Positions 31,238-38,638 of a stretch of 64,000 nt of DNA are shown here, piece by piece. Source of the stretch: Pseudomonas sp. WS 5079. GTDB taxonomy: Bacteria > Pseudomonadota > Gammaproteobacteria > Pseudomonadales > Pseudomonadaceae. The stretch lies in contig NZ_JAAQWN010000001.1 in the NCBI RefSeq assembly GCF_012985465.1, positions 434,001-498,000 of the forward strand, in the 5' to 3' direction. Below the pieces are notes generated by a model, which did not search any database, was not told where the DNA came from, and saw only the letters and a program-made list of their open reading frames with translations. Both the position numbers and the translations under genes were made by a program. How positions within the stretch are numbered: the first letter of the stretch is position 1; each line of letters begins with the position of its first letter.

Positions 31238-31275
31238 ATGGACGAGGTGTAGTTGCTGGCGCCATCGTAGCCTCG

Positions 31276-32322
31276 CTAACGCTCGACAACGCCTACATTC
31301 AGGCTGTGCTGTTGCGCCGCCACTCGCTCAGCCACGTGGCGCAGGCTATCGAAGTTGATGTTGGCCCCGGAGTTGATCGCCACCAGCGTCTGCCCCCGGG
31401 CCCCGGTGCGTGTCACATAGCGGCGGATCCCGGCAACCGCCAGGGCACCGGAGGGTTCGGTGATGGAGCGGGTGTCGTCGTAGATCAGCTTGATCGCGCT
31501 GCACAGTTCATCGTTGCTGACGGTGATCACTTCATCGACATGCTCGCGGCAGATTTCAAAGCCGTAGGCGCCGATCTGCGCCACTGCGGTGCCATCGGCA
31601 AAGCTGTCGACGCTGGGCAATATCACCCGCTCGCCTGCACGCAAGGCCGCCAGCAGGCAACTTGAGCCTTCAGGCTCCACGCCTATGACCCGCACTTGCG
31701 GGCGCAAATACTTGATGTAGGCCGCGATGCCGGCGATCAAGCCACCACCGCCCACGGGCACGAAGATCGCGTCCAGTGCACCTTGTTGCTGGCGCAGGAT
31801 TTCCATGGCAACGGTGCCCTGCCCCGCGATCACGTCGGGATCATCGAACGGCGACACAAAGGTCGCGCCCGACTGTTCGGCCAACTGCAACGCGTGGGCC
31901 AGGGCGAACGGGAAACTGGCGCCGTGCAACACCGCGTCGGCGCCCCGCGAACGCACGCCAAGTACTTTCAATTCGGGTGTGGTGCTGGGCATCACAATCG
32001 TCGCCTTGATCCCCAGCTCGCGCGCCGCCAATGCCACGCCCTGGGCATGGTTGCCTGCCGAGGCGGTGATCACCCCGCAGGCTTTTTGCGCCTCGCCAAG
32101 CTGCACCAGCTTGTTGTAGGCGCCGCGAATCTTGAAGGAAAACGTCGGCTGCAGGTCTTCGCGCTTGAGCAGGATCTGATTGCCAAGCAACGCCGACAGC
32201 GCCGGGGCGGCCTGCAACGGCGTGCGTACCGCCAGGTCGTAGACCGGCGCGGCGAGGATTTTCTTCACGTAATGCTCAAGCAATCCATCGTCGGCGGTGG
32301 ACTGCGGCAGCGGGCTACTCAT
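31276..32322 (-). CDS. ilvA: Threonine ammonia-lyase (threonine dehydratase), short form
   Basis: A 348-residue fold-type II PLP enzyme that converts L-threonine to 2-oxobutanoate, the first step to isoleucine. The PLP lysine is Lys64 in FSFKIRG, and the phosphate-binding loop is the glycine-rich stretch in VPVGGGGLIAGIAAYI. It lacks the C-terminal ACT regulatory domains of the about 500-residue biosynthetic IlvA, so allosteric isoleucine inhibition is unlikely. The ATG at 32322 has AGGAG six bases upstream. A leader with an Ile/Thr-containing peptide and a terminator hairpin precedes it (32367-32470), indicating control by transcription attenuation and arguing for a biosynthetic role. Confidence 0.9.
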   Translation of the reverse strand: MSSPLPQSTADDGLLEHYVKKILAAPVYDLAVRTPLQAAPALSALLGNQILLKREDLQPTFSFKIRGAYNKLVQLGEAQKACGVITASAGNHAQGVALAARELGIKATIVMPSTTPELKVLGVRSRGADAVLHGASFPFALAHALQLAEQSGATFVSPFDDPDVIAGQGTVAMEILRQQQGALDAIFVPVGGGGLIAGIAAYIKYLRPQVRVIGVEPEGSSCLLAALRAGERVILPSVDSFADGTAVAQIGAYGFEICREHVDEVITVSNDELCSAIKLIYDDTRSITEPSGALAVAGIRRYVTRTGARGQTLVAINSGANINFDSLRHVAERVAAQQHSLNVGVVER

Positions 32323-32366
32323 GGGTGTCTCCTGGCGTTTGACAGAGCCCTGGAGACGGAAAAACA

Positions 32367-32389
32367 AAACCCGCCTCTAGGGCGGGTTT
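32367..32389 (-). terminator. Attenuator terminator in the ilvA leader
   Basis: On the minus strand AAACCCGCC and GGCGGGTTT form a 9-bp stem with a CTAGA loop, followed by TGTTTTT. It lies 45 bp before the ilvA start and after the leader peptide, so it would stop transcription before the gene. Confidence 0.85.
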
Positions 32390-32431
32390 GGGTACAGCCG
32401 AACGCTATCCCGCCAAATGAGGAATGGCGGT
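32390..32431 (-). promoter_or_regulatory. Alternative pairing segments of the ilvA attenuator
   Basis: On the minus strand, segment 1 is ACCGCC (32431-32426), segment 2 is GGCGGGA (32414-32408), and segment 3 is the CCCGCC of the terminator (32387-32382). Segment 1 can pair with 2 (5 bp), or 2 with 3 (6 bp), the latter precluding the 3:4 terminator. Segment 1 is also codons 14-15 of the leader peptide, so a ribosome stalled on the preceding Ile codons would free segment 2 to form the antiterminator. Confidence 0.7.
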
Positions 32432-32470
32432 AATAATGCTTGGCTGGGAACGATAGGTTTGTAATGTCAT
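32405..32470 (-). CDS. Candidate ilvA leader peptide (21 aa)
   Basis: An ATG at 32470 opens a 21-codon frame ending in TAG at 32405. Residues 11-16 are SIITAI, with Ile codons ATT ATT at 12-13 and ATT at 16, and Thr codons at 2, 5 and 14. It ends just before the terminator region. There is no clear ribosome site, and the likely -10 element ends only seven bases upstream, so it may be translated from a leaderless or very short 5' end. The function is inferred from position and codon content. Confidence 0.7.
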   Translation of the reverse strand: MTLQTYRSQPSIITAIPHLAG

Positions 32471-32477
32471 GCAACAA

Positions 32478-32505
32478 AACTAACCGCCGGTCCAGGGCAA
32501 GTCAA
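32478..32505 (-). promoter_or_regulatory. Putative sigma-70 promoter of the ilvA leader
   Basis: On the minus strand TTGACT (32505-32500) and TTAGTT (32483-32478) are separated by 16 bases, just upstream of the leader peptide ATG. Confidence 0.55.
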
Positions 32506-32524
32506 CACCGGGGTTTACGAGCAA

Positions 32525-32550
32525 TATACGAAACGTATACGCTTTGTATA
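32525..32550. promoter_or_regulatory. 26-bp near-palindrome, candidate operator of the parD-like/map operon
   Basis: The outer arms TATAC and GTATA flank a central perfect CGTATACG; the linking GAAA and CTTT bases pair partly. It lies 23-48 bp before the ParD-like start, in the divergent gap with the ilvA leader. Autoregulation by the ParD-like protein (ribbon-helix-helix family) is an inference. Confidence 0.6.
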
Positions 32551-32572
32551 TAAACTCTACACAGTGAACCCC

Positions 32573-32773
32573 ATGGGCATCGTCAAGATCACCGACCAAC
32601 TGCATGAACAAATCCGACTGGCCAGCGCCACGATGGACCGCTCCATCAACGCCCAGGCAGAGTTCTGGATCAAGATCGGCCTGCTGGCCGAACTCAATCC
32701 GCACCTGGCCTACAACGACCTGATCAACAAACTGTTGCTCGACAAGCCCGACCTGATTCGGGGGCGCAGCTGA
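32573..32773 (+). CDS. ParD-like antitoxin-family protein
   Basis: A 66-residue protein starting MGIVKITDQLHEQIRLASATMDRSINAQAEFW, typical of the ParD-like family of ribbon-helix-helix proteins. A GTG nine bases upstream (32564) is an alternative start; ATG at 32573 gives the family-typical beginning. Its stop overlaps the map start by one base (TGATG), so the two are translationally coupled. A 26-bp palindrome precedes it. There is no recognisable ParE or other classical toxin next to it, so it may act as a regulator of the coupled aminopeptidase gene rather than as an antitoxin. Confidence 0.82.
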   Translation: MGIVKITDQLHEQIRLASATMDRSINAQAEFWIKIGLLAELNPHLAYNDLINKLLLDKPDLIRGRS

Positions 32774-33528
32774 TGATCAAGACCCCTGCACAGATTGCCG
32801 TGATGCGCGAAGCCGGGCGCCTGCTGGGCCAGGTGTTCACCCTGCTCGACAACCGGGTCGCGGCCGGCCAGACCACCCTGGAACTGGATGCAGCCGTCGA
32901 GGCATTTATCCGCCAGGACCTGCAAGCCCGCCCCGCCAGCCTGGGGCAGTACGACTACCCATTCAGCATCAACACCTCCATCAACGAGGTGGTGTGCCAT
33001 GGCATGCCAAGTGCCAAGGACGTGTTGAAGGATGGCGATATCGTCAATATCGACATCACCCTGGAAAAAGGCGGCTTTATCGCCGACTCCAGCAAGATGT
33101 ACATGATCGGTACCGTCGCGCCCAAGGCCCGGCGCCTGGTGGAGCAGACCTTAGAGGCGATGTGGGCCGGTATCCGCCAGGTCAAGCCCGGTGCCCGCCT
33201 GGGGGATATCGGCCATGCGATCCAGAGCCACGCCCAGGCCAATGGCTACAGCGTGGTGCGCGAGTATTGCGGGCACGGGATTGGCCGGGAAATGCATGAA
33301 GAGCCGCAAATCCTGCACTTCGGCCGCCCAGGCACCGGCCTGACCCTGCGCGAAGGCATGGTGTTCACCATCGAGCCGATGCTCAACCAGGGCAGCGCCA
33401 AGGTGCGCAGTCTCAAGGATGGCTGGACCGTGGTGACCCGTGACAACAGCCTGTCGGCCCAGTGGGAACATACGGTGGCCGTCACCGCAGAGGGTTTTGA
33501 AGTATTGACCCTGCAGGCCGGCGCCTAA
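32773..33528 (+). CDS. map: Methionine aminopeptidase, type I
   Basis: A 251-residue pita-bread metalloprotease that removes the initiator methionine from new proteins in the cytoplasm. The five metal ligands are visible: the two aspartates in VNIDITLEKGGFIADSS, the histidine in GHGIGREMHEEP, the glutamate in FTIEPML, and the glutamate in QWEHTVAV. It lacks an N-terminal extension. Because it is coupled to a ParD-like gene, and not placed next to rpsB-tsf like the housekeeping copy of Pseudomonas, it is probably a second, accessory paralog; this is an inference. Confidence 0.93.
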   Translation: MIKTPAQIAVMREAGRLLGQVFTLLDNRVAAGQTTLELDAAVEAFIRQDLQARPASLGQYDYPFSINTSINEVVCHGMPSAKDVLKDGDIVNIDITLEKGGFIADSSKMYMIGTVAPKARRLVEQTLEAMWAGIRQVKPGARLGDIGHAIQSHAQANGYSVVREYCGHGIGREMHEEPQILHFGRPGTGLTLREGMVFTIEPMLNQGSAKVRSLKDGWTVVTRDNSLSAQWEHTVAVTAEGFEVLTLQAGA

Positions 33529-33561
33529 GCCCGCCTGCACTGGCGCGAATGCGGGGCCCGG

Positions 33562-34500
33562 TCACCCCGCTTTGCCGCCGCCCTTGGCAATCCGCCGCAG
33601 CCCCAGCACCATCCCCGCCGCGCCCAACGCCATCGCCAGCAAAAACAGCGGGTACGCCACCCACCACGGCGTCCCCGCCGTCATCATGCTGAACTCGGAC
33701 ATGCCGCCAATGCTGGCAATCAGGTTCAGCGGCAGGAACACCACGTTGATCAGCGTCAGCTTGCGCAGCAGGTTGTTCATGCTGTTGTTCATCAGGTTGC
33801 CCCGGGCATCGATCAGCCCGGAGAACACGTTGGAGTAGATCTCCGCCTGCTTGTAGCACTGGTTGTTCTCGATGATCAGGTCGTCGATCAGGCCCAGGGT
33901 CTGCGCGCTGAAGTGTTCTTTTTCGCCGTGGTTGCGCAAGCGCGTCAAGACCGCGCCATTACTGTGCAGCGCGTTGATGTAATAGATCAGGCTCTCGCTG
34001 AGGCTGAACATCTGCATCAGGTGGCGATTGCTCATGGAGGCGTTGAACTGCTGCTGCAACTCGCGGGCGACCAGCTTGATCACCTTGAGGTGGCCCAGGT
34101 AGTGGTGGATGTTGTTCAGCAGCAGGTCCAGCAACACGTCCAGCGGTGTATGCAGCGGTCGGCGCGCGCCGAGGCCCGACAACTGGCTGTCGTCGGTAGC
34201 AATCACCAGCAGGCGGTCGGGGGAAAACAGCAAGCCACAGGACGACACTTCAAACACCAGGTTGCTGCCCCCGGAGTAGTTTTGCGGGCGCTTCCAGATC
34301 AGAAACAGGTTGTCTGGGTGGAATTCGATGCGCGACACCTCGTCCGGGTCCAGTGCCGACGCCAGCGCGTGCTCATCGACTTTATAGCGCTCGCGCAGCA
34401 ATTCACGCTCATCGCTGTCGGGGTTGTTGAACAGCAGGATCTCGGCATTGTCGCGCTCGGTGCGGCGCAGCGCACCCTCGTTGAGCTCAAAGCAGATCAC
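33562..34500 (-). CDS. CorA-family divalent cation transporter-like protein with variant GMN motif
   Basis: A 312-residue protein with a long cytoplasmic N-terminal domain and two C-terminal transmembrane segments, as in CorA/ZntB. The selectivity motif, normally GMN, reads GMS within GGMSEF at about residues 263-268, after TLINVVFLPLNLIASI. This variation may change ion selectivity. The start is GTG at 34500, overlapping the RimK-like stop by four bases (GTGA), so the two genes are translationally coupled. Longer in-frame extensions to 34989 would run through the RimK-like gene and are not credible. Confidence 0.85.
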   Translation of the reverse strand: MICFELNEGALRRTERDNAEILLFNNPDSDERELLRERYKVDEHALASALDPDEVSRIEFHPDNLFLIWKRPQNYSGGSNLVFEVSSCGLLFSPDRLLVIATDDSQLSGLGARRPLHTPLDVLLDLLLNNIHHYLGHLKVIKLVARELQQQFNASMSNRHLMQMFSLSESLIYYINALHSNGAVLTRLRNHGEKEHFSAQTLGLIDDLIIENNQCYKQAEIYSNVFSGLIDARGNLMNNSMNNLLRKLTLINVVFLPLNLIASIGGMSEFSMMTAGTPWWVAYPLFLLAMALGAAGMVLGLRRIAKGGGKAG

Positions 34501-36083
34501 CAGACCTGGCCCTGGCGTTTGAGCTCCAGGCGGCGCACGAACTCTTCCAGCACCAGGGAGTACAGGTCGTCCTGCAAGTAGGCGTCTTCGATCCCGGCGT
34601 CCATGTTCGGGTTGTCGTTGACCTCGATCACCACCACTTTGTCGCCGGACTGCTTCAAGTCCACGCCGTACAAGCCATCGCCGATCAGGTTGGCGGTCTT
34701 GACTGCCAGTTCCACGACGGCCTTGGGGGCCTCGTGCACCGCCAGGGTCCGGCATTCGCCGTTGATATCCTGGCCGATGGCCTTGTGGTTGTAGATCTGC
34801 CAGTGGCCCTTGGACATGAAATATTGGCAGGCAAAGATCGGCTTGCGGTTGAGTACGCCAATGCGCCAGTCGTACTCGGTATAGAAAAACTCCTGGGCCA
34901 GTAGCAGCACCGAGTGTTCGAACAGCTCGGCCGTGGCGGCCAGCAACGCCTCCTGGCTTTCCACTTTGATCACCCCCCGGGAGAAACAACCGTCGGGGAT
35001 TTTCAGCACCAGGGGGAAGCCCAGGCGCTCGCCGACCCGTTCGAAATCTTGCGGTCGCTCCTTGTACAGAATCTCGGTGGCGGGCATGCCCAATTGATGG
35101 CTCTTGAGCATATCCGTGAGGTAGACCTTATTGGTACAGCGCAGGATCGACGCCGGGTCATCCATTACCACCAGCCCTTCACTCTCGGCTTTCTTGGCGA
35201 AGCGGTAGGTATGGTTGTCGACACTGGTCGTCTCGCGAATCAACAAGGCGTCGTATTCGGCCAGCCGCGCGTAGTCCTTGCGTTCGATCAACTCCACATC
35301 GATCCCCAGGCCCTTGCCCACCCGCACGAAATTTTCCAGGGCCTTGGCATTGGACGGCGGCAATTGCTCCTGGGGATCATGCAGGATCGCCAGGTCATAA
35401 CGGGCCAGCCGCCGCGAACGGGGTTGGCGCCAGATCCGGCGACTGAAGTTGTCCAGGGCATGGGCGAATTGATCTTCCTGATCATCGCGCAACTTATGTA
35501 AGACTCCAGACTTGATACCTTCGATATGCCAGCCGTTATGTTTACGAAACTCAACTAACAGAATCGGGCACGGGAAAGCCTCAAATAACTGCCGGGCCAA
35601 ATCCTGCAACGGTTCAATATTGGTTCGGCCAAAATAAAGTGTCAGGGTAAAACCTTCGGTATTGCTGTAAAGGTGGTGACTCAATGCTTTATCGAGGGTT
35701 TTATCCAGGTCATCCAGGGCCAGGCCATACAAGGATTTCTTTGTCAGCTCGCTGATGGTGCGCACCGACGGGATCACCTTGTGCCCCCGCGCCTCGGCCA
35801 GCAGCGAGCAGTAGTAACCATGCCCCAGGTACTTGTAGCTGCGGCACAGGTTGATCACCTGGACCCGTTTGCCTGCCTCGTTTTCCCGGGAGTGTTCGAG
35901 GTATTCCTGGGCGGTGACTATATCTTCGCTAGGGAAGTACGAGGCCCAGTCTTCCTTGCGTTCAACAATAATCACGACTTGGCTTGGGCTCTTGGGCGGG
36001 GTGGAAAAATATCCGCTGGAAGTTATTGTCGCCGCGACGGTTTGCTCGGATACTTCTCGCCAATGACTTTGTACCGCTGACAT
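34497..36083 (-). CDS. RimK-like ATP-grasp ligase with N-terminal RLAN domain
   Basis: A 528-residue two-part enzyme. The N-terminal about 200 residues (VVIIVERKEDWASYFP..., NLCRSYKYLGHGYYCSLLAEARGHKVIPSV) match the RLAN domain that precedes some RimK-like ligases. The C-terminal part is an ATP-grasp fold: LGFPLVLKIPDGCFSRGVIKVES holds the ATP-binding lysine and glycine-rich loop, and VVIEVNDNPNMDAGIED holds the metal-binding Glu and Asn. Such enzymes make amide bonds between an amino acid and a peptide or protein carboxylate; the substrate is unknown. The ATG at 36083 starts at the conserved region. It is divergent from the GNAT-C39 gene 92 bp away and coupled to the CorA-like gene. Confidence 0.9.
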   Translation of the reverse strand: MSAVQSHWREVSEQTVAATITSSGYFSTPPKSPSQVVIIVERKEDWASYFPSEDIVTAQEYLEHSRENEAGKRVQVINLCRSYKYLGHGYYCSLLAEARGHKVIPSVRTISELTKKSLYGLALDDLDKTLDKALSHHLYSNTEGFTLTLYFGRTNIEPLQDLARQLFEAFPCPILLVEFRKHNGWHIEGIKSGVLHKLRDDQEDQFAHALDNFSRRIWRQPRSRRLARYDLAILHDPQEQLPPSNAKALENFVRVGKGLGIDVELIERKDYARLAEYDALLIRETTSVDNHTYRFAKKAESEGLVVMDDPASILRCTNKVYLTDMLKSHQLGMPATEILYKERPQDFERVGERLGFPLVLKIPDGCFSRGVIKVESQEALLAATAELFEHSVLLLAQEFFYTEYDWRIGVLNRKPIFACQYFMSKGHWQIYNHKAIGQDINGECRTLAVHEAPKAVVELAVKTANLIGDGLYGVDLKQSGDKVVVIEVNDNPNMDAGIEDAYLQDDLYSLVLEEFVRRLELKRQGQVW

Positions 36084-36175
36084 ATTGATTGATCCGCTAG
36101 AGAACTTGACCTTTTCTATTAAGCACGATCTTTCACAGAAGTCTCGTTTAGTTACGCAACTTTTACGGCGGTTAT

Positions 36176-37267
36176 ATGACTCTTTCCTTTCGCGTTGCAA
36201 CCCTCGAAGACTTGCCAGCATTGGTAATGTTGGAGCAGCACTGTTTCACCACTGACCGGCTGTCTGCCCGCAGTTTCCAGTGGATGATCAGCCGTGCCCA
36301 CGCGCAGTTGCTGGTGGCCGAAAATGCCGGGCAATTGGTCGGTTATGCCCTGGTGCTGTTCCATCGCGGCACCTCGTTGGCGCGCCTGTACTCCCTGGCC
36401 ATTGCCGCGCCGGCCCGGGGCATGGGCCTGGGCCGGCAGTTGCTGGCGCGCATCGAAGCCTGCGCCGTGGCCCACGACTGTGCGTACCTGCGCCTTGAGG
36501 TACGCACCGATAACCCAGGCGCCATCGCGTTGTATGAGCGCGCTGGCTACCGGCGTTTTGCCCTGATCAACGACTATTACGCCGACCATACCGACGCCCT
36601 GCGCCTGGAAAAACGTATCCTCCAGCCCGCGCACGCCCGCGCCTTGAGTGTCCCTTACTACCAGCAGACCACTGACTTTACCTGCGGCGCCGCCTGTTTG
36701 CTGATGGCCATGGGCGCCCTGTTACCTGGGCGTGAGGCGCTGCGCCGCGAAGAACTGCAGATCTGGCGCGAAGCAACCACCGTGTTCATGACCGCCGGCC
36801 ACGGCGGTTGCAGCCCCCAGGGCCTGGCCCTGGCCGCGTGGCGCCGGGGGTTTGCTGTACGCATGCAGGTCAACGTGCGTGGGCCGCTGTTTCTCGATGG
36901 CGTGCGCAACCTGCATAAAAAAGAGGTGATGCGCCTGGTGCATGAGGGATTCGCGGATGAGTTGGCCCGCAGCAATGTGCAGCAGGTATTTGGCGGTGCG
37001 CTGGACCTGCCGCAGGTCCTGGACGGCGGCGGCCAGCCGCTGGTGCTGATCAGCAGTTACCGGCTGACGCGCTCCAAGTCACCGCATTGGGTGATCGTGA
37101 CCGACTGCGATCAAGAGTTTGTCTACCTGCATGATCCCGACGTGGACCATAGCCAGCACCGCCAGCCCATGGACTGCCAGCACCTGCCGGTCAGCCATGG
37201 GGAGTTCGAGCGGATGTGCCGCTTTGGCAACAACCAACTGCGTGCGGCAGTGGTGCTATACCGGTAA
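36176..37267 (+). CDS. GNAT acetyltransferase fused to a C39-like cysteine peptidase domain
   Basis: A 363-residue bifunctional-looking protein. Residues 1-145 are a GNAT domain of the RimI type, with acetyl-CoA loop ARGMGLGRQLLARIE and NPGAIALYERAGYRR. Residues 155-363 are a peptidase C39-like papain fold: catalytic Cys170 in TDFTCGAACLL, His304 in SPHWVIV, and an Asp in HDPDVDH. C39 peptidases usually cut bacteriocin leader peptides in ABC exporters; this domain is free-standing and fused to an acetyltransferase. With the divergent RimK-like ligase it suggests a peptide-modifying function. Its 3' end overlaps the convergent sfnG by 12 bp. Confidence 0.88.
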   Translation: MTLSFRVATLEDLPALVMLEQHCFTTDRLSARSFQWMISRAHAQLLVAENAGQLVGYALVLFHRGTSLARLYSLAIAAPARGMGLGRQLLARIEACAVAHDCAYLRLEVRTDNPGAIALYERAGYRRFALINDYYADHTDALRLEKRILQPAHARALSVPYYQQTTDFTCGAACLLMAMGALLPGREALRREELQIWREATTVFMTAGHGGCSPQGLALAAWRRGFAVRMQVNVRGPLFLDGVRNLHKKEVMRLVHEGFADELARSNVQQVFGGALDLPQVLDGGGQPLVLISSYRLTRSKSPHWVIVTDCDQEFVYLHDPDVDHSQHRQPMDCQHLPVSHGEFERMCRFGNNQLRAAVVLYR

Positions 37268-38365
37268 CGCCGCCCTGGCGCTGCCGGCCGCCGCGGCCTT
37301 GGCTTCCAGCTCGCGCACCAGGGGCAGCACGCGCTGGCCAAAATACGCCACCTCCTCCTGAAAATGCAGGAAGCCCGCCAGCACCAGGTCCACCCCCACC
37401 GCCTTGAGCGCGACGATGCGCTCGGCGATCTGCCGGGGCGTGCCGATCAGGTTGGTCTTGAAACCGTCGTTGTACTGCACCAGGTCAGCGAAGCTGGACT
37501 TGGCCCAGTTGCCCTCACCTTCGGGCGACGCCTTGCCTGCTTGCCTGGCTGCATCACCAAAGGCGTTGACCGCGTCCGGGTCGGCCTTGTCGATGATTTC
37601 GGCCAACACCGCCTGGGCCTCTTCTTCGGTGTCACGGGCGATCACAAATGCGTTGACCCCGATCTTGACCGAATGGTTATTGGCGGCGGCCTTGGCCCGG
37701 ATGTCATCGACCTGGGCCTTGATCCCCTGCGGCGTATTGCCGTTGGTGAAATACCAGTCCGACACCCGCGCCGCCATATCCCGTGCCGCACGGGAGCTGC
37801 CACCCTGGAAAATCTCCGGGTGCGGTTGCCCCAGGGGCTTGGGCTTGAGGGTGTAATTGTTGAAGCGGTAGAAATCGCCCTTGAAGGTAAAGTCATCCTT
37901 GGTCCAGATGCCCTTCAGGGCGCGGATGAATTCTTCGGAGCGCCGATAGCGCTCGTCATGCTCCAGCCAGTGCTCGCCAATGGCCTGGAACTCGCCCTTG
38001 AACCAGCCGCTGACGATGTTCACCGCCACCCGGCCATCGGTCAGTTGATCGATGGTGGCCAGCTGCTTGGCCGCCAACGCCGGCTGCCAGGGGCCCGGCA
38101 GGATCGCCGCGATCACCTTCAGTGTGCGGGTGGCGGCTAGCAGCGCGTGGCTGAAGGCCACGGATTCATGCTGGTATTCGGCACCGTAGCCGGCGGTGAA
38201 GCGGATTTGCGTCAAGGCGTACTCAAACCCTGCCTCCTCGGCCAGTTGGGCCAGTTTGCGGTTGTAGTCGATGCCCCAGTCGGTACGTTGTTCGACCTTG
38301 CTGACCACCAGGCCACCACTGACATTGGGCACCCAATAGGCAAATTTCACGGCTTGCTGAGTCAT
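37256..38365 (-). CDS. sfnG: FMNH2-dependent dimethylsulfone monooxygenase
   Basis: A 369-residue luciferase-like flavin monooxygenase that cleaves dimethylsulfone to methanesulfinate and formaldehyde under sulfate limitation. The N-terminus VKFAYWVPNVSGGLVVSKVEQRTDWG and the segments LTQIRFTAGYGAEYQHES and NIVSGWFKGEF are characteristic of SfnG. The ATG at 38365 begins the conserved region; a longer reading to 38443 is not needed. A sigma-54-type promoter is visible 40-55 bp upstream (38405-38420), in agreement with the known control of sfnG by the sigma-54 activator SfnR in P. putida. No flavin reductase gene is adjacent. Confidence 0.92.
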   Translation of the reverse strand: MTQQAVKFAYWVPNVSGGLVVSKVEQRTDWGIDYNRKLAQLAEEAGFEYALTQIRFTAGYGAEYQHESVAFSHALLAATRTLKVIAAILPGPWQPALAAKQLATIDQLTDGRVAVNIVSGWFKGEFQAIGEHWLEHDERYRRSEEFIRALKGIWTKDDFTFKGDFYRFNNYTLKPKPLGQPHPEIFQGGSSRAARDMAARVSDWYFTNGNTPQGIKAQVDDIRAKAAANNHSVKIGVNAFVIARDTEEEAQAVLAEIIDKADPDAVNAFGDAARQAGKASPEGEGNWAKSSFADLVQYNDGFKTNLIGTPRQIAERIVALKAVGVDLVLAGFLHFQEEVAYFGQRVLPLVRELEAKAAAAGSARAALPV

Positions 38366-38404
38366 GGCTCGGTACCTCGCACACAAAGATTGTGCAAGTG
38401 GTGG

Positions 38405-38420
38405 AGCAGCAAGCGTGCCA
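38405..38420 (-). promoter_or_regulatory. Sigma-54 (-24/-12) promoter of sfnG
   Basis: On the minus strand TGGCACGCTTGCTGCT has the GG and GC dinucleotides ten bases apart and a complete TGGCACG -24 element. The start codon follows about 40 bp downstream. Confidence 0.75.
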
Positions 38421-38638
38421 GTGTGGGCCAAGCCACGTGGCACGGGCGTTTGGCCCCTGCGAGCCTGGGCCGGGCAATGTTGCCTTGGTGGATGGTTTGT
38501 TGGATCACTGTTGCTGGCACAACACCTACCGCACCTGCGCGGGTGTGTCGCAACAGTCGCCCTGACAATCGGTTATAGGTAAGCTATCGGACTTTCGCGC
38601 AGCCCCTTTCTGCGCCTCGCCGAAAATAAGTCGCCTCC

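Noticed and set aside
33562..34989. A 475-residue reading of the CorA-like gene
   Set aside because: The extra N-terminal part overlaps the RimK-like gene in another frame; the GTG at 34500 in a GTGA overlap is better supported.
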